A stretch of DNA of 64,000 nucleotides from Sphingomonas sp. Leaf34 (GCF_001421805.1 NZ_LMLC01000001.1:248001-312000); one strand, 5' to 3'. Counted from the stretch's first letter, positions 33,610 through 43,189 are shown. Notes: generated by a model from the letters alone, not told the origin. Numbers and translations are program-made.

Positions 33610-34298
33610 ATGAACACGCATACGGTCAAGGCCTTCGACAACGATATCGGCGAGCTGCGCGGGTTGATCTCGCAGATGGGCGGGCTCGCCGAGGACGCGA
33701 TCGACAAAGCGATGCAGGCGCTGCAACGCAACGACATCGCGCTCGCCGAGCAGGTACGCGCTGCCGACAAGCAGATCGACGTGATCGAGGCGGAGGTCGA
33801 GCGGCTTGCGGTGCGGATCATCGCGCTGCGCGCGCCGATGGCGGTCGATCTTCGCGAGGTGGTTGCCGCGCTGAAGATCGCGGGCGTCGTCGAGCGGATC
33901 GGCGATTACGCCAAGAACATCGCCAAGCGCGTGCCGATGATCGATGGCGAGCACCGGATCGAGCCGATCTCGATCCTGCCCGCGATGGGCCGGATGGCGA
34001 GCGAGATGGTCCACGACGTACTCGACGCGTTCGCCAAGCGCGATGCCGAAGAAGCGGTGCGGGTGGTCGAGAGCGACGCTGCACTGGACGATTTCTACGA
34101 CAGCATCTTCCGCACGCTCGTCACCTATATGGTCGAGAACCCCCGGACGATCGGGCAGGTCGCGCATCTGTTGTTCGTCGCCAAGAATCTCGAGCGGATC
34201 GGCGACCATGCCACCAACGTCGCCGAGATGGTCTATTTCGCCGCGACCGGCACGCAGATGGTCGATCGCGAACGCGGCATAAAGAAGGAGCAGGCATA

Positions 34299-34299
<1 letters not shown>
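33610..34299 (+). CDS. phoU: Phosphate transport regulator PhoU
   Basis: 229 residues, all helical, with the two PhoU repeats: RIGDYAKNIAKR in the first half and RIGDHATNVAEM in the second, which carry the metal-binding E/DxxxD pattern. PhoU links Pst activity to PhoR and keeps the regulon off when phosphate is ample. It lies 14 bases after pstB and its TAA overlaps the ATG of phoB (TAATG). Confidence 0.96.
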
Positions 34300-34991
<692 letters not shown>

Positions 34992-35079
34992 GGACTCTGT
35001 CCCGCGGTGGGGCGAATGGAATCGGATGCGAAACGAAGGACCCAAGCGCGACTTAGTGCGTTCAGACGTCGCGCTACCA

Positions 35080-35096
35080 AAATGGTGCACCCATTT
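35080..35096 (+). promoter_or_regulatory. Short inverted repeat next to a ribosome site
   Basis: AAATGG (35080-35085) and CCATTT (35091-35096) flank TGCAC immediately before the AGGAGA ribosome site of the gene at 35108. It could be an operator or a small hairpin. Evidence is limited to the dyad. Confidence 0.3.
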
Positions 35097-35107
35097 AGGA
35101 GATTCCT

Positions 35108-35476
35108 ATGAAGTCCATCCTTCTCGCCGCTGCCGCTCTTCTCGCGTCGCCCGTGATCGCCCAGACGACGCCGCCGGCAGACCCCGCCGCGCAGACCGCG
35201 CCGGCCGATCCCGCGATGCAGACGGCACCGGCGGACCAGACCGCCCCCGCGGATCCCGCAGCCCCCGCCGATCCGGCGATGGCCGCACCGGCAGATCCGG
35301 CAGCAGCCCCCGCGCCCATGGCAGGCGCTCCGATGGCAGGCGCGCCGATGGCGCCCGGCGCCGGCCGGGTCACCTTCGGTCAGCCGACCGTAACGCCGCC
35401 GACCCCGGCACCTGCCGAGTATCCGGTGTGCTCGAAGACGGTCAAGGACGGCTGCCGTAACCGCGGCGGCAAGTAA
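35108..35476 (+). CDS. Secreted Ala/Pro-rich protein with a conserved-looking Cys tail
   Basis: 122 residues. Signal peptide MKSILLAAAALLASPVIA-Q is clear. The mature chain is low-complexity: repeated ADPA/APADPA units (about residues 22-70), then PMAGAPMAGAPMAPGAG, and finally a distinct tail EYPVCSKTVKDGCRNRGGK with two Cys. Proteins of this shape occur in sphingomonads as hypothetical exported proteins; I do not know a function. A strong AGGAGA ribosome site precedes the ATG. It is 116 bp after phoB, with its own upstream dyad, so it is probably a separate unit. Confidence 0.75.
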   Translation: MKSILLAAAALLASPVIAQTTPPADPAAQTAPADPAMQTAPADQTAPADPAAPADPAMAAPADPAAAPAPMAGAPMAGAPMAPGAGRVTFGQPTVTPPTPAPAEYPVCSKTVKDGCRNRGGK

Positions 35477-35487
35477 CTGACGTCGAT

Positions 35488-35514
35488 GCAGGCGGCGGAC
35501 GATCCGCCGCTTGC
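35488..35514 (+). terminator. Hairpin after the secreted Ala/Pro-rich gene
   Basis: A 12-bp stem (35488-35499 with 35503-35514, one G-T pair) and a CGA loop lie 11 bases downstream of the stop codon. No T-run follows directly. Confidence 0.5.
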
Positions 35515-35536
35515 ACGGCCAGCTTTACGTTCTAGG

Positions 35537-35570
35537 AAAGGCGCTCCAACGATAAGAGAGGAGCGCCTTT
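35537..35570 (+). promoter_or_regulatory. Hairpin covering the ribosome site of the SDR gene
   Basis: AAAGGCGCTCC (35537-35547) pairs perfectly with GGAGCGCCTTT (35560-35570) around a 12-nt loop. The right arm contains most of the AGAGAGGAG ribosome site of the gene starting at 35574, so the folded RNA would hide it. The same hairpin followed by TTTT could instead act as a terminator or attenuator. Confidence 0.5.
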
Positions 35571-35573
35571 TCC

Positions 35574-36488
35574 ATGTCCGGAAACTTTGGGTCCATTCGC
35601 TTTGATGACAAGGTGGCGATCGTCACCGGCGCAGGCGGCGGTCTCGGTCGCGAATATGCGCTCGAACTCGCCCGCCGCGGCGCGAAGGTGGTCGTCAACG
35701 ATCTCGGCGGTTCGCGCGACGGCACCGGTCATTCCGACGCCGCGCTGAAGGTCGTCGAGGAGATCGAAGCTGCCGGCGGCACCGCGATGGCGAACGGCGG
35801 CAGCGTCACCGATTATGACCAGATGGTCGAGATGGTCGCCAAGGCGTCCGAGGCCTGGGGCGGCGTCCACGTCCTCATCAACAACGCTGGCGTCCTGCGC
35901 GACAAGAGCTTCGCCAAGATGGAGCCCGCCGACTTCAAGTTCGTCGTCGACGTCCATCTCAACGGCTCGGCCAACGCCACAAAGGCGGTGTGGGAAACGA
36001 TGCGCGCGCAGAATTACGGCCGCATCCTGATGACCGCGTCGTCGACCGGTCTCTACGGCAATTTCGGCCAGGCAAACTACGGCGCGGCCAAGCTCGGCCT
36101 TGCGGGCCTGACCAAGACGCTCGCGATCGAGGGCGCGAAGACCAACATCAGGGTCAACACGATCGCCCCGACCGCGGGCACGCGGATGACGCAGGACATC
36201 TTCCCCGAAGAGGCGTTCAAGGCGTTCTCCCCCGACAAGGTCGCGCCTGCGGCGGTGTTCCTCGTCTCGGAGGATGCGCCCACCAACATGATCGTCGGCG
36301 CCGGCGCGGGCGTGTTCCAGGCGGCGTATGTGACGCTGACGCAAGGCGCGCTGTTGACCGGCGACGACCTGTCGGTCGAGGGTATCGCAGCACATTGGGA
36401 CGCGATCATCGACCGCACGGGCGAGATCGTACCGCAGTCTGGCTCCGAACAATCGATGAGCATTCTGGCAAAGCTGCAGGGGCGGTAG
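35574..36488 (+). CDS. Short-chain dehydrogenase, (3R)-hydroxyacyl-CoA dehydrogenase type
   Basis: 304 residues. NAD(P)-binding TGAGGGLGREY near residue 20, NNAGVLRD, and the catalytic Ser-Tyr-Lys in TASSTGLYGNFGQANYGAAK. The GLYGNFGQANYGAAK stretch, the long insertion after the first strands and the 304-residue length match the dehydrogenase half of peroxisomal multifunctional enzyme 2 (FOX2) and its bacterial stand-alone homologues, which oxidise (3R)-hydroxyacyl-CoAs. A phasin is encoded nearby, so a link to polyhydroxyalkanoate or fatty-acid turnover is possible, though not shown. Confidence 0.88.
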   Translation: MSGNFGSIRFDDKVAIVTGAGGGLGREYALELARRGAKVVVNDLGGSRDGTGHSDAALKVVEEIEAAGGTAMANGGSVTDYDQMVEMVAKASEAWGGVHVLINNAGVLRDKSFAKMEPADFKFVVDVHLNGSANATKAVWETMRAQNYGRILMTASSTGLYGNFGQANYGAAKLGLAGLTKTLAIEGAKTNIRVNTIAPTAGTRMTQDIFPEEAFKAFSPDKVAPAAVFLVSEDAPTNMIVGAGAGVFQAAYVTLTQGALLTGDDLSVEGIAAHWDAIIDRTGEIVPQSGSEQSMSILAKLQGR

Positions 36489-36561
36489 GACTGATCGAGC
36501 GGACGTCGTCGTATCGAACGACCACGGGGCGGTCATCAGGCCGATAGGCGCGATGACTGCC

Positions 36562-36633
36562 CCGGACGTCACCGGACGTCACCGGCCATCGCCCGGCCCC
36601 ATCGCCCGGCCCCATCGCCCGGCCATCGCCTGG
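36562..36633. repeat. GC-rich tandem repeats between the SDR and PilZ genes
   Basis: Two copies of the 10-base unit CCGGACGTCA (36562-36581) are followed by two perfect copies of a 13-base unit ATCGCCCGGCCCC (36588-36613) and two shortened copies (to 36633). They occupy the gap between convergent genes, where they may affect termination. Confidence 0.75.
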
Positions 36634-36637
36634 ACGT

Positions 36638-37009
36638 CTAGCGCGCGTAGGGATCGTTCAACGCGGCGAGCCAGCCCGCCGCCGGCGGCGTGACCGTGTC
36701 GCCGGCACCGCGGCGCAGTCGCGCGCGCGCAACGTCGATCGCCTTGTGAAACTTCAATCCCGCGAGTCCGCCCCGCACCCATACCACGTCGGCCGCGGCA
36801 GACTGGACCTGGCCGATCGCCACGACGACCACGCTGCCCACCGCCAGCCCGTCCGGCTGGACGATGCAGAGTCCGGTTTCGGAAATATTGGTGACCCGGT
36901 GACTATCGGCGTCGGTCCGATCGAGCCGGAACAGATCGGCCTTGAGCATCACGCTCGTCCGCGTGGCGCGCGATAGGGGAACGGCCCGGTCCATATTCCA
37001 CTCGTCCAT
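36638..37009 (-). CDS. PilZ-domain protein
   Basis: 123 residues from the ATG at 37009. A single PilZ-like beta-barrel: RATRTSVMLKADLFR near the N-terminus, then HRVTNISETGLCIVQ, the D/NxSxxG-type motif, and ADVVWVRGGLAGLKF as the closing strands. PilZ domains bind c-di-GMP through an RxxxR pair and the NxSxxG loop; here the RxxxR element is only partly recognisable, so binding is uncertain. An ATG at 36994 is an alternative start. A c-di-GMP link is plausible because a GGDEF/EAL regulator is encoded in the same window. Confidence 0.72.
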   Translation of the reverse strand: MDEWNMDRAVPLSRATRTSVMLKADLFRLDRTDADSHRVTNISETGLCIVQPDGLAVGSVVVVAIGQVQSAAADVVWVRGGLAGLKFHKAIDVARARLRRGAGDTVTPPAAGWLAALNDPYAR

Positions 37010-37198
37010 TACGAATGGGCGCAATCGCGCGTTGCGCCGTTCGACGCAACATCATCGGATAAAAACATCAAGGCCTAACGACAACGTCTCCGTCGTCCCA
37101 TCGGAGCGGCGGCGTTCTTGCTCGTCCGTACGCCGCTCCACCGGAGATTGCCGCTAGGCCAGTTCGCAGTCAGGCGACTGGTTGCCGGTTACCCTCGA

Positions 37199-37612
37199 TC
37201 ACCGCGTGCCATCGCCGCGCAGCGGCGCGACCGCATCCTTGCCGAATTTCATGATCAGGTCGCCAATCTCGCGGGCCTGGCTCATGCTGCGCTGGCTCTG
37301 TTCGCGTAAATAATCGCCCTGGATTTTCATGACCTGCGTCAGGTCCTTCGCGCCCGCCGCCTCGCGCATCGCCGCGAATGCCTCGCGCGTGTTCTGCTCG
37401 GCCTGGTCGATCATCGCCTTGCCGATCGTCGCGCCACCCTCGGCGATCTTGCCGCCCGATTCTTTCATCGCCTCGCCGGCGCGCTTGGCCGGTTCGACGA
37501 CCTTTTCCGAAAACGCGTCTCGGGCCTTATCGGCGCCCGCGCGCATCTGATCGGTTGCAGCTTTCGCCTGCTCCGCGCCCTGATCCATCGCGGTCTTGAT
37601 GTCGTCTGCCAT
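37199..37612 (-). CDS. Phasin family protein
   Basis: 137 residues from the ATG at 37612 with GGAGCGAGCGC before it. Entirely helical, Ala/Lys/Glu-rich, with amphipathic coiled-coil segments (DQMRAGADKARDAFSEKV, MIDQAEQNTREAFAAMREA) and the phasin-type ending IQGDYLREQSQRSMSQAREIGDL. Phasins coat polyhydroxyalkanoate granules. No PHA synthase gene is in the window. A terminator-like hairpin separates it from the upstream glycosyltransferase gene. Confidence 0.85.
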   Translation of the reverse strand: MADDIKTAMDQGAEQAKAATDQMRAGADKARDAFSEKVVEPAKRAGEAMKESGGKIAEGGATIGKAMIDQAEQNTREAFAAMREAAGAKDLTQVMKIQGDYLREQSQRSMSQAREIGDLIMKFGKDAVAPLRGDGTR

Positions 37613-37631
37613 GCGCTCGCTCCTGTACGGG

Positions 37632-37662
37632 AAAAAAGGTGACGCCGGTTTCAACCGGTGCC
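37632..37662 (-). terminator. Intrinsic terminator after the GT-C glycosyltransferase gene
   Basis: On the minus strand, GGCACCGGTT pairs with AACCGGCGTC (one mismatch) and is followed by ACC and six Ts (37632-37637 read as A on the plus strand). It lies about 43 bases after the stop codon at 37705 and before the phasin start. Confidence 0.65.
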
Positions 37663-37704
37663 GGCGCCATTGGTTGCATGGTCGCAAGGCGGCACGCCCC
37701 ACCG

Positions 37705-39192
37705 TCAATCGAACCGCGTGATTGCGCCGTCGTCACGGGCGAGGACTCGGCGTCGATAGACGTCGATCCGCTTGCGCCCCAACGGCATCCGAGCAGCCAC
37801 ACGATATTCGCGCGCAACGAACGCGCGCGCCGCCGCGCGGATATCGGTGCGCTCGCCCGCATAGGGCGGCCCCATCACGACGACGGCCGGCGCTTTGGCG
37901 AATATCCTGCGCAGCTCGGCCATCTGGTCGACACCGATCGCGCCGGTTTCGCGATCACGCGTCAGGTGACTGGGGAAAACATAGCGCGAAACCGCGCACC
38001 GCCCAGTCGCCGGGTACAGCATGCTCGATGACGAATAGACGTAAAGGCACCCCGGGCCGCGGCCGACGGCACGGACCAGGGCCGCGAACTGGGCAGGCGT
38101 GCCGCGCCGTTGGCGGTCGATCACCAACGACGCTTGGCCAGCGAGCGCGGCAATCGCGATCAGCGCGATCCCGATGCCGCGTCCACGGGGACGACTGAGC
38201 CACCCGGCGGCCATGACTGCGGCTGGGAGCATGACGGGAAGCGTGTAGTGATCGGTCCAGGGCGGCAGCATCGCGAACGCCAGCAGCGCAGCCAGCAACC
38301 ATCCTGTCAGGAAACTCCGCGCCCCCGCGACCCGCTCGGTCGCCACCCCGCGCGCGCCCGCCGCCATTGCGAGCAACGGCAGGAGGATCGCGGTCGCCTT
38401 GGCAAGGTTGGCGAGTTGCTCGTGGCGCGGATCGCCGTTGCGGGCGAAGATCGATTCAAAATTTGCAAACACGAAGGCGGGGAGTTCACCCACCCATGCA
38501 TATGCGGCCATCGCGCCGATCGTGGGCAGAAGGGCGATGCCGGCCAGCATGATGCCACGACCGATCACCCGGCCGATCTTTCGTCCTTTGACCCAATCGC
38601 CGAACATCAGCCACAGTCCGAAGACGACGCCCTCCAGCGCGGCCGTGTATTTGATCTGGATCGCAACGCCGACGAGCAGCATCGCCATCGCCCCACGCCG
38701 CATCGTGGCGCTGCCGCGGTCGACGATCAGCAGCGCGGCGAACGCCATCGCCAGATTGTAGAAGACGGGTGACTGGCCACCTTGGCCACCCGCGACGGTG
38801 ATCCAGGCAAGATAGGCGACCGCCGCCAGCATACTGCCGCGCGCCCAGCCGGCGGCGTCGGCCAGTCGCGTTATGATCAGCGCCGTGGCGGCGGCGCTGG
38901 CGAGCGCCATGGCCTGATACAGCCAGATGCCCCACGCCCCCGGCAACGCTGCGGGGACCGCGTAGATGAGGAACAAGCCGATCGGCTTGCGATCCCATAG
39001 GTCGACGAACGGCAAGGCGCCGTTGGTCATGGCCCGCGCTGCCGCGAAGTAGAATTCCTCATCGGTGTAGAGGATGGGATTGCCGACCGTGACGAGCCGC
39101 GTTGCCACGGCGACGGCGATGATGATCAGGGTACGCCATGCCATGGTCGGGGGCGCCCCGCCTGCCTCGGCAGTGGCTGAGATGTCTCGCAT
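37705..39192 (-). CDS. GT-C type membrane glycosyltransferase (ArnT/PMT-like)
   Basis: 495 residues with about 10-12 membrane helices. The first periplasmic loop has ILYTDEEFYFAAARAM, where the acidic pair corresponds to the catalytic Asp/Glu of lipid-linked-sugar glycosyltransferases, and WDRKPIGLFLIY fits the family's DxKPP-like motif. The C-terminal 130 residues form a soluble periplasmic part with CLYVYSSSSMLYP. It probably transfers a sugar from a polyprenyl-phosphate carrier to lipid A, glycan or protein. The neighbouring epimerase and UDP-glucose dehydrogenase suggest envelope polysaccharide work. The acceptor is unknown. Confidence 0.8.
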   Translation of the reverse strand: MRDISATAEAGGAPPTMAWRTLIIIAVAVATRLVTVGNPILYTDEEFYFAAARAMTNGALPFVDLWDRKPIGLFLIYAVPAALPGAWGIWLYQAMALASAAATALIITRLADAAGWARGSMLAAVAYLAWITVAGGQGGQSPVFYNLAMAFAALLIVDRGSATMRRGAMAMLLVGVAIQIKYTAALEGVVFGLWLMFGDWVKGRKIGRVIGRGIMLAGIALLPTIGAMAAYAWVGELPAFVFANFESIFARNGDPRHEQLANLAKATAILLPLLAMAAGARGVATERVAGARSFLTGWLLAALLAFAMLPPWTDHYTLPVMLPAAVMAAGWLSRPRGRGIGIALIAIAALAGQASLVIDRQRRGTPAQFAALVRAVGRGPGCLYVYSSSSMLYPATGRCAVSRYVFPSHLTRDRETGAIGVDQMAELRRIFAKAPAVVVMGPPYAGERTDIRAAARAFVAREYRVAARMPLGRKRIDVYRRRVLARDDGAITRFD

Positions 39193-39333
39193 GCAAGGCT
39201 TTCCGATACGGGTTCAGCATAGGCGCACGACGGCCGGGTGCTGCGGGCCGCCTGCCTACGCACTTTTGTCCGGGAGGGTTAGCGGGTTCGCCGGCGCAGA
39301 TCGCGGCGCACGGCGCGATCGCCCGGCCGGGAG

Positions 39334-40335
39334 TTAGGCATGATACGCCCGATACCAGCGTACAAACGCGGCGACCCCGTCCTGTACCGGCGTCGTCGGC
39401 GTATAGCCCGTCAGCGCACGCAGCAACGACGGGTCGGCATAGGTCCGCGGCACGTCGCCGGGCTGCATCGCCATCATATTGCGGTGCGCCTTGCGTCCCA
39501 GCGACGCCTCGATCGTCTCGATGAACTCCATCAACGGCGTCGGCGTGCCGCCCGCGATGTTGACGACGCGGAACGGCGCCACCTTCGACAGCGTGTCGAC
39601 CGCCGCGACGCGGTTGCTCTCGGCCGGGATCACGCCTGCCAGCCGCACGATCGCCTCGACCAGATCCTCGACATAGGTGAAGTCGCGCGCCATCTCCCCC
39701 TGCCCGTACACGTCGATCGGCCGCCCGTTCAGGATCGCGTCGGTGAACTTGAACAGCGCCATGTCGGGCCGCCCCCACGGCCCATAGACGGTGAAGAACC
39801 GGAACATCGTCATCGGCAGGCCGAAGAGGTGCGACTGGCTGAACGCCATCGCCTCCATCGCCTTCTTGGTCGCGGCGTACAGGCTGAGCGGTTCGTCGGC
39901 GCGATCCAGTTCGCGAAACGGCATGCTCTCGTTGGCGCCATAGACCGACGACGTCGATGCCATCAGCAGATGCTTGCAGCCGACCGCCCTGGCGATGTCG
40001 AGCACGTTCCACGAGCCGATCAGGTTGCTGTCGACATAGGTCCGCGGCGCCTCGATCGAATAGCGCACGCCGGCCTGCGCGGCGAGATGGACGATCACGT
40101 CGGGCGTCGCGAGATCGGCGGCGGCGGCTAGCGCGTCGCGGTCCTCGAGCATCCCCGTGACAAGCGTGAACGTCGGATGTCGGCGAAGCAGATCGACCCG
40201 CGCGTCCTTCAGCCGGACATCGTAATACGCGGTCATCCCATCGAATCCGACGACGTCATGGCCGTCCTGCAGCAACCGCGACGCCAGATGGAAGCCGACA
40301 AAGCCCGCGGCGCCGGTGATCATGTATCGCGTCAT
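39334..40335 (-). CDS. NAD-dependent nucleotide-sugar epimerase (UDP-glucuronate 4-epimerase type)
   Basis: 333-residue extended short-chain dehydrogenase. NAD loop [12 protein letters not shown] (residues 7-18), [15 protein letters not shown], catalytic [10 protein letters not shown] and Tyr-x3-Lys in YAATKKAME, then [20 protein letters not shown]. The [13 protein letters not shown] and [12 protein letters not shown] segments are typical of UDP-glucuronate 4-epimerases (Gla/CapI/LspL), which convert UDP-glucuronate to UDP-galacturonate. The divergent ugd gene makes UDP-glucuronate, which supports the assignment. ATG 40335 has GGAG upstream. Confidence 0.88.
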   Translation of the reverse strand: MTRYMITGAAGFVGFHLASRLLQDGHDVVGFDGMTAYYDVRLKDARVDLLRRHPTFTLVTGMLEDRDALAAAADLATPDVIVHLAAQAGVRYSIEAPRTYVDSNLIGSWNVLDIARAVGCKHLLMASTSSVYGANESMPFRELDRADEPLSLYAATKKAMEAMAFSQSHLFGLPMTMFRFFTVYGPWGRPDMALFKFTDAILNGRPIDVYGQGEMARDFTYVEDLVEAIVRLAGVIPAESNRVAAVDTLSKVAPFRVVNIAGGTPTPLMEFIETIEASLGRKAHRNMMAMQPGDVPRTYADPSLLRALTGYTPTTPVQDGVAAFVRWYRAYHA

Positions 40336-40483
40336 TCTCACTCCAGTGCCGATCGGGGCGAGCGCCGCGACATCGCCTCGCACCGACCCGAATTCTTACA
40401 ACTCGCCGGGCCGTCGCTTGCATGCCCCCGGGTTTATCTCAATAGGGCTATCGGCTTTAGAGCGGCTTTCGGGGACCATCGAT

Positions 40484-41785
40484 ATGCGTATTACCATGAT
40501 AGGGGCGGGCTATGTCGGACTCGTCTCGGGCGCATGCTTCTCCGATTTCGGCCACGACGTCTGCTGCGTCGATCTCGACCAGGCGAAGATCGATGCGCTT
40601 CACGCCGGCCGCATGCCGATCTTCGAGCCCGGTCTCGACCAGCTCGTGGCGTCGAACGTCGCGGCAGGCCGGCTGACCTTCACCACCGATCTCACTAGCG
40701 CGGTCGCCGGCGCGGATGCGATCTTCATCGCCGTGGGCACGCCGTCGCGACGCGGCGACGGCCATGCCGATCTCCGCTATGTCTTTGCCGCGACCGAGGA
40801 AATCGCCGCCGCGATAACCGGGCCGACGGTGGTCGTCACCAAATCGACCGTGCCCGTCGGCACCGGCGACCGCGTCGAGGCGATCCTGCGCGAGATCCGG
40901 CCGGACATCGACGTCGCGGTCGTCTCCAACCCCGAGTTCCTACGCGAAGGCGCCGCGATCGGCGATTTCAAGCGCCCCGACCGGATCGTCATCGGCACCG
41001 ACGACGAGCGCGCGCAGCAGGTGATGCGCGACGTATACCGGCCGCTGTATCTCGGTGAATCGCCGATCCTGTTTACCAGCCGCCGCACGTCGGAGCTGAT
41101 CAAATATGCGGCGAACGCGTTCCTCGCGACCAAGATCACCTTCATCAACGAGATCGCCGATCTGTGCGAAGCGGTCGGCGCGGACGTCCGCGACGTGTCG
41201 CGCGGGATCGGTCTCGACAACCGGATCGGCAAGAAATTCCTGCATGCGGGGCCGGGCTATGGCGGCTCGTGCTTCCCGAAGGATACGCTGGCGCTGCTCA
41301 AGACCGCGGAGGATTATCAGTCGCCGGTGCACATCGTCGAGGCGGTCGTGAAGGTGAACGACAGCCGCAAGCGCGCGATGGGCCGCAAGGTCATCAGCGC
41401 GCTCGGCGATCATCCGCGGGGCAAGACCGTCGCGCTGCTCGGCTTGACGTTCAAGCCGAATACCGACGACATGCGCGACGCACCCAGTCTCGCGATCGCC
41501 ACCGCGCTTGCCGATGCGGGCGTCACGGTGCGCGCATTCGATCCCGAGGGGATGGACGCGGCAAAGGCGATGATGCCCGATCTGGTCTATTGCGGCGACG
41601 CCTATGAGGCGGCCGAAGGCGCCGACGCGGTCGTGCTCGTCACCGAATGGGATGCGTTCCGCGCCCTCGATCTGCTGCGCCTCAAGGATTTGCTGACCGT
41701 GCCGGTGATGATCGATCTGCGAAACGTCTATGAGCGGGCCGATCTCGACGCGCTGGGGTTCCGCTATGTCGCGGTTGGTCGCTAA
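40484..41785 (+). CDS. ugd: UDP-glucose 6-dehydrogenase
   Basis: 433 residues. NAD-binding GAGYVGLVSGACFSDFGH (residues 7-24), VGTPS, the KSTVPVGTGD loop, NPEFLREGAAIGDF, YAANAFLATKITFINEIA, the catalytic Cys in GPGYGGSCFPKDT, and the C-terminal GLTFKPNTDDMRDAPS. It oxidises UDP-glucose to UDP-glucuronate, a precursor for exopolysaccharide and lipid A sugars. It is divergent from the epimerase with 148 bp between starts, a gap in which I see no clear operator. Confidence 0.95.
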   Translation: MRITMIGAGYVGLVSGACFSDFGHDVCCVDLDQAKIDALHAGRMPIFEPGLDQLVASNVAAGRLTFTTDLTSAVAGADAIFIAVGTPSRRGDGHADLRYVFAATEEIAAAITGPTVVVTKSTVPVGTGDRVEAILREIRPDIDVAVVSNPEFLREGAAIGDFKRPDRIVIGTDDERAQQVMRDVYRPLYLGESPILFTSRRTSELIKYAANAFLATKITFINEIADLCEAVGADVRDVSRGIGLDNRIGKKFLHAGPGYGGSCFPKDTLALLKTAEDYQSPVHIVEAVVKVNDSRKRAMGRKVISALGDHPRGKTVALLGLTFKPNTDDMRDAPSLAIATALADAGVTVRAFDPEGMDAAKAMMPDLVYCGDAYEAAEGADAVVLVTEWDAFRALDLLRLKDLLTVPVMIDLRNVYERADLDALGFRYVAVGR

Positions 41786-41794
41786 CCGCGCATC

Positions 41795-42439
41795 ATGACT
41801 CCCGCACGCGGGAAATCCCCGATCTCACTCGGATGGATCGCGGCCAATCTGCCGACCGTGATCTTCGTCGCGACCACCGTGGTGATCATCTATCTGCTGG
41901 GCGTGGCGACGCATCTGGCGATCCGCACCGCCGCCGATGCGGGCGCGGTGCTCGAATTCATCGGCTCGATCACCGGCGCGGCGATCGGTCCCGGGCTGGC
42001 GGTGATCGGCAGCTTCTGGCTCGAACAGCGTCGCCGGGTCGAGGACACGCGGCACGACCGGCAGATCATGGTGGGGGCACTGGAGCATCTTCGCGATGCC
42101 ATTTCGGTGCCGCCGCGTACCTTGCTGTCGGATGTCTCGGGAACGATCTCGGCGCGCCACGAACTCGAGCATTCGCGCGCGATCCGCCGGAGCCTGGCCA
42201 GCGCGAACGAACTTCTCCTGCTCGCCAAGCACGGACTCCGGCTTGGCGATATCGAGCTGCTTCGCAGCCTGTCCGATCTGCAGCGCCGGATGGACACCAC
42301 CGAGGATTCGCTGCGGTTGATGGACAATAGCGGCGAGGACCAGACGATGCTCGTCACCAGGCTGCGATCCGCGCTGGACACCGCGCGGCGCGACCTGCTT
42401 CCGGCGATCTTCCACGCGCAGTCGCAAATGGGCGCATAG
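41795..42439 (+). CDS. Unknown membrane protein downstream of ugd
   Basis: 214 residues, not recognised. Two hydrophobic segments, NLPTVIFVATTVVIIYLLG (about 20-38) and LEFIGSITGAAIGPGLAVIG (about 52-71), are followed by a charged helical cytoplasmic region with coiled-coil character (FWLEQRRRVEDTRHD, LLRSLSDLQRRMDTTEDSLRLM). It starts 10 bases after ugd and is probably co-transcribed, so an accessory role in polysaccharide or envelope assembly is possible. Confidence 0.7.
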   Translation: MTPARGKSPISLGWIAANLPTVIFVATTVVIIYLLGVATHLAIRTAADAGAVLEFIGSITGAAIGPGLAVIGSFWLEQRRRVEDTRHDRQIMVGALEHLRDAISVPPRTLLSDVSGTISARHELEHSRAIRRSLASANELLLLAKHGLRLGDIELLRSLSDLQRRMDTTEDSLRLMDNSGEDQTMLVTRLRSALDTARRDLLPAIFHAQSQMGA

Positions 42440-42511
42440 CCGCGCCGATCGGGTCGATCGGGCCAAGATCAACACGCTCTACTTGCTGGACCTTTCGCCA
42501 CGCATCCCTAT

Positions 42512-42525
42512 ATACCGACCGGTAT
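42512..42525. promoter_or_regulatory. TetR operator O1, overlapping the tetR start codon
   Basis: ATACCG-AC-CGGTAT, a perfect 6-bp dyad around two bases. Its last two bases are the first two of the tetR ATG (42524-42526). Two close copies lie upstream of the efflux operon, which indicates autoregulation plus control of the pump genes. Confidence 0.8.
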
Positions 42526-43138
42526 GAATAGGGTTTGCACGCTCACCGCCCCCAAGGGCCGTCCCCGCGAGTTCGATCTCGACGTGGCGCTGGCGGGTGC
42601 GCTGCGCGTGTTCTGGCGCAACGGCTACGAAGGTGCGTCGATGGCCGAACTGACCGCGGAGATGGGGATCACGAAGCCCAGTCTCTATGCGGCGTTCGGC
42701 AACAAGGAGGCGCTGTTCCACAAGGCGCTCGACCTCTACGAGCGCGAGAAGCTCGCCTACATGACCTCCGCGCTCGATGCCCCGACCGCGCGTGCCGTAG
42801 CGGAAAACCTGCTGTGCGGCGCGCTGCAGATGCAGACCAGCACGTGCGATCCCAAGGGCTGCCTCAGCGTCATCAGCAGCGTCGCGTGCAGCGCGGAAGC
42901 CGAGCCGATCAAGGCAGAGGTCGCCAAGCGTCGCGCCTCGTCCGAGGCCGCGCTGATGAAACGGTTCGACGAAGCCAAGGCGGCAGGCGAATTCCCCGAC
43001 GGTCTCGAGTCGCATGCGCTGATGCGCTATCTGTTCGCGATCATGCAGGGGCTGTCGATCCAGGGCGGCTCAGGTGCGACCTGCGCCGAACTCAAGCAGC
43101 TCGTCGAGACCAGCATGCTGATGTGGCCGACCAAATAG
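42524..43138 (+). CDS. TetR family regulator of the adjacent RND efflux operon
   Basis: 204 residues. N-terminal helix-turn-helix (about 12-60; LRVFWRNGYEGASMAELTAEMGITKPSLYAAFGNKEALF) and a helical ligand domain with CDPKGCLSVISSVAC (about 106-120), a motif common in this TetR branch. The neighbouring operators (O1-O3) share the sequence ATACCG-N2-(C/T)GGTA(T/C), so it very probably represses itself and the downstream tripartite pump. Inducers are likely to be toxic or phenolic compounds, but this is not shown. Confidence 0.9.
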   Translation: MNRVCTLTAPKGRPREFDLDVALAGALRVFWRNGYEGASMAELTAEMGITKPSLYAAFGNKEALFHKALDLYEREKLAYMTSALDAPTARAVAENLLCGALQMQTSTCDPKGCLSVISSVACSAEAEPIKAEVAKRRASSEAALMKRFDEAKAAGEFPDGLESHALMRYLFAIMQGLSIQGGSGATCAELKQLVETSMLMWPTK

Positions 43139-43166
43139 CCACGCATGCTACCGCGCCGCGGAAAAA

Positions 43167-43180
43167 ATACCGGGCGGTAC
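43167..43180. promoter_or_regulatory. TetR operator O2
   Basis: ATACCG-GG-CGGTAC, 5 of 6 base pairs of the dyad intact, 10 bp before the -35 of the efflux promoter. Confidence 0.75.
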
Positions 43181-43189
43181 AAAAGTCTG

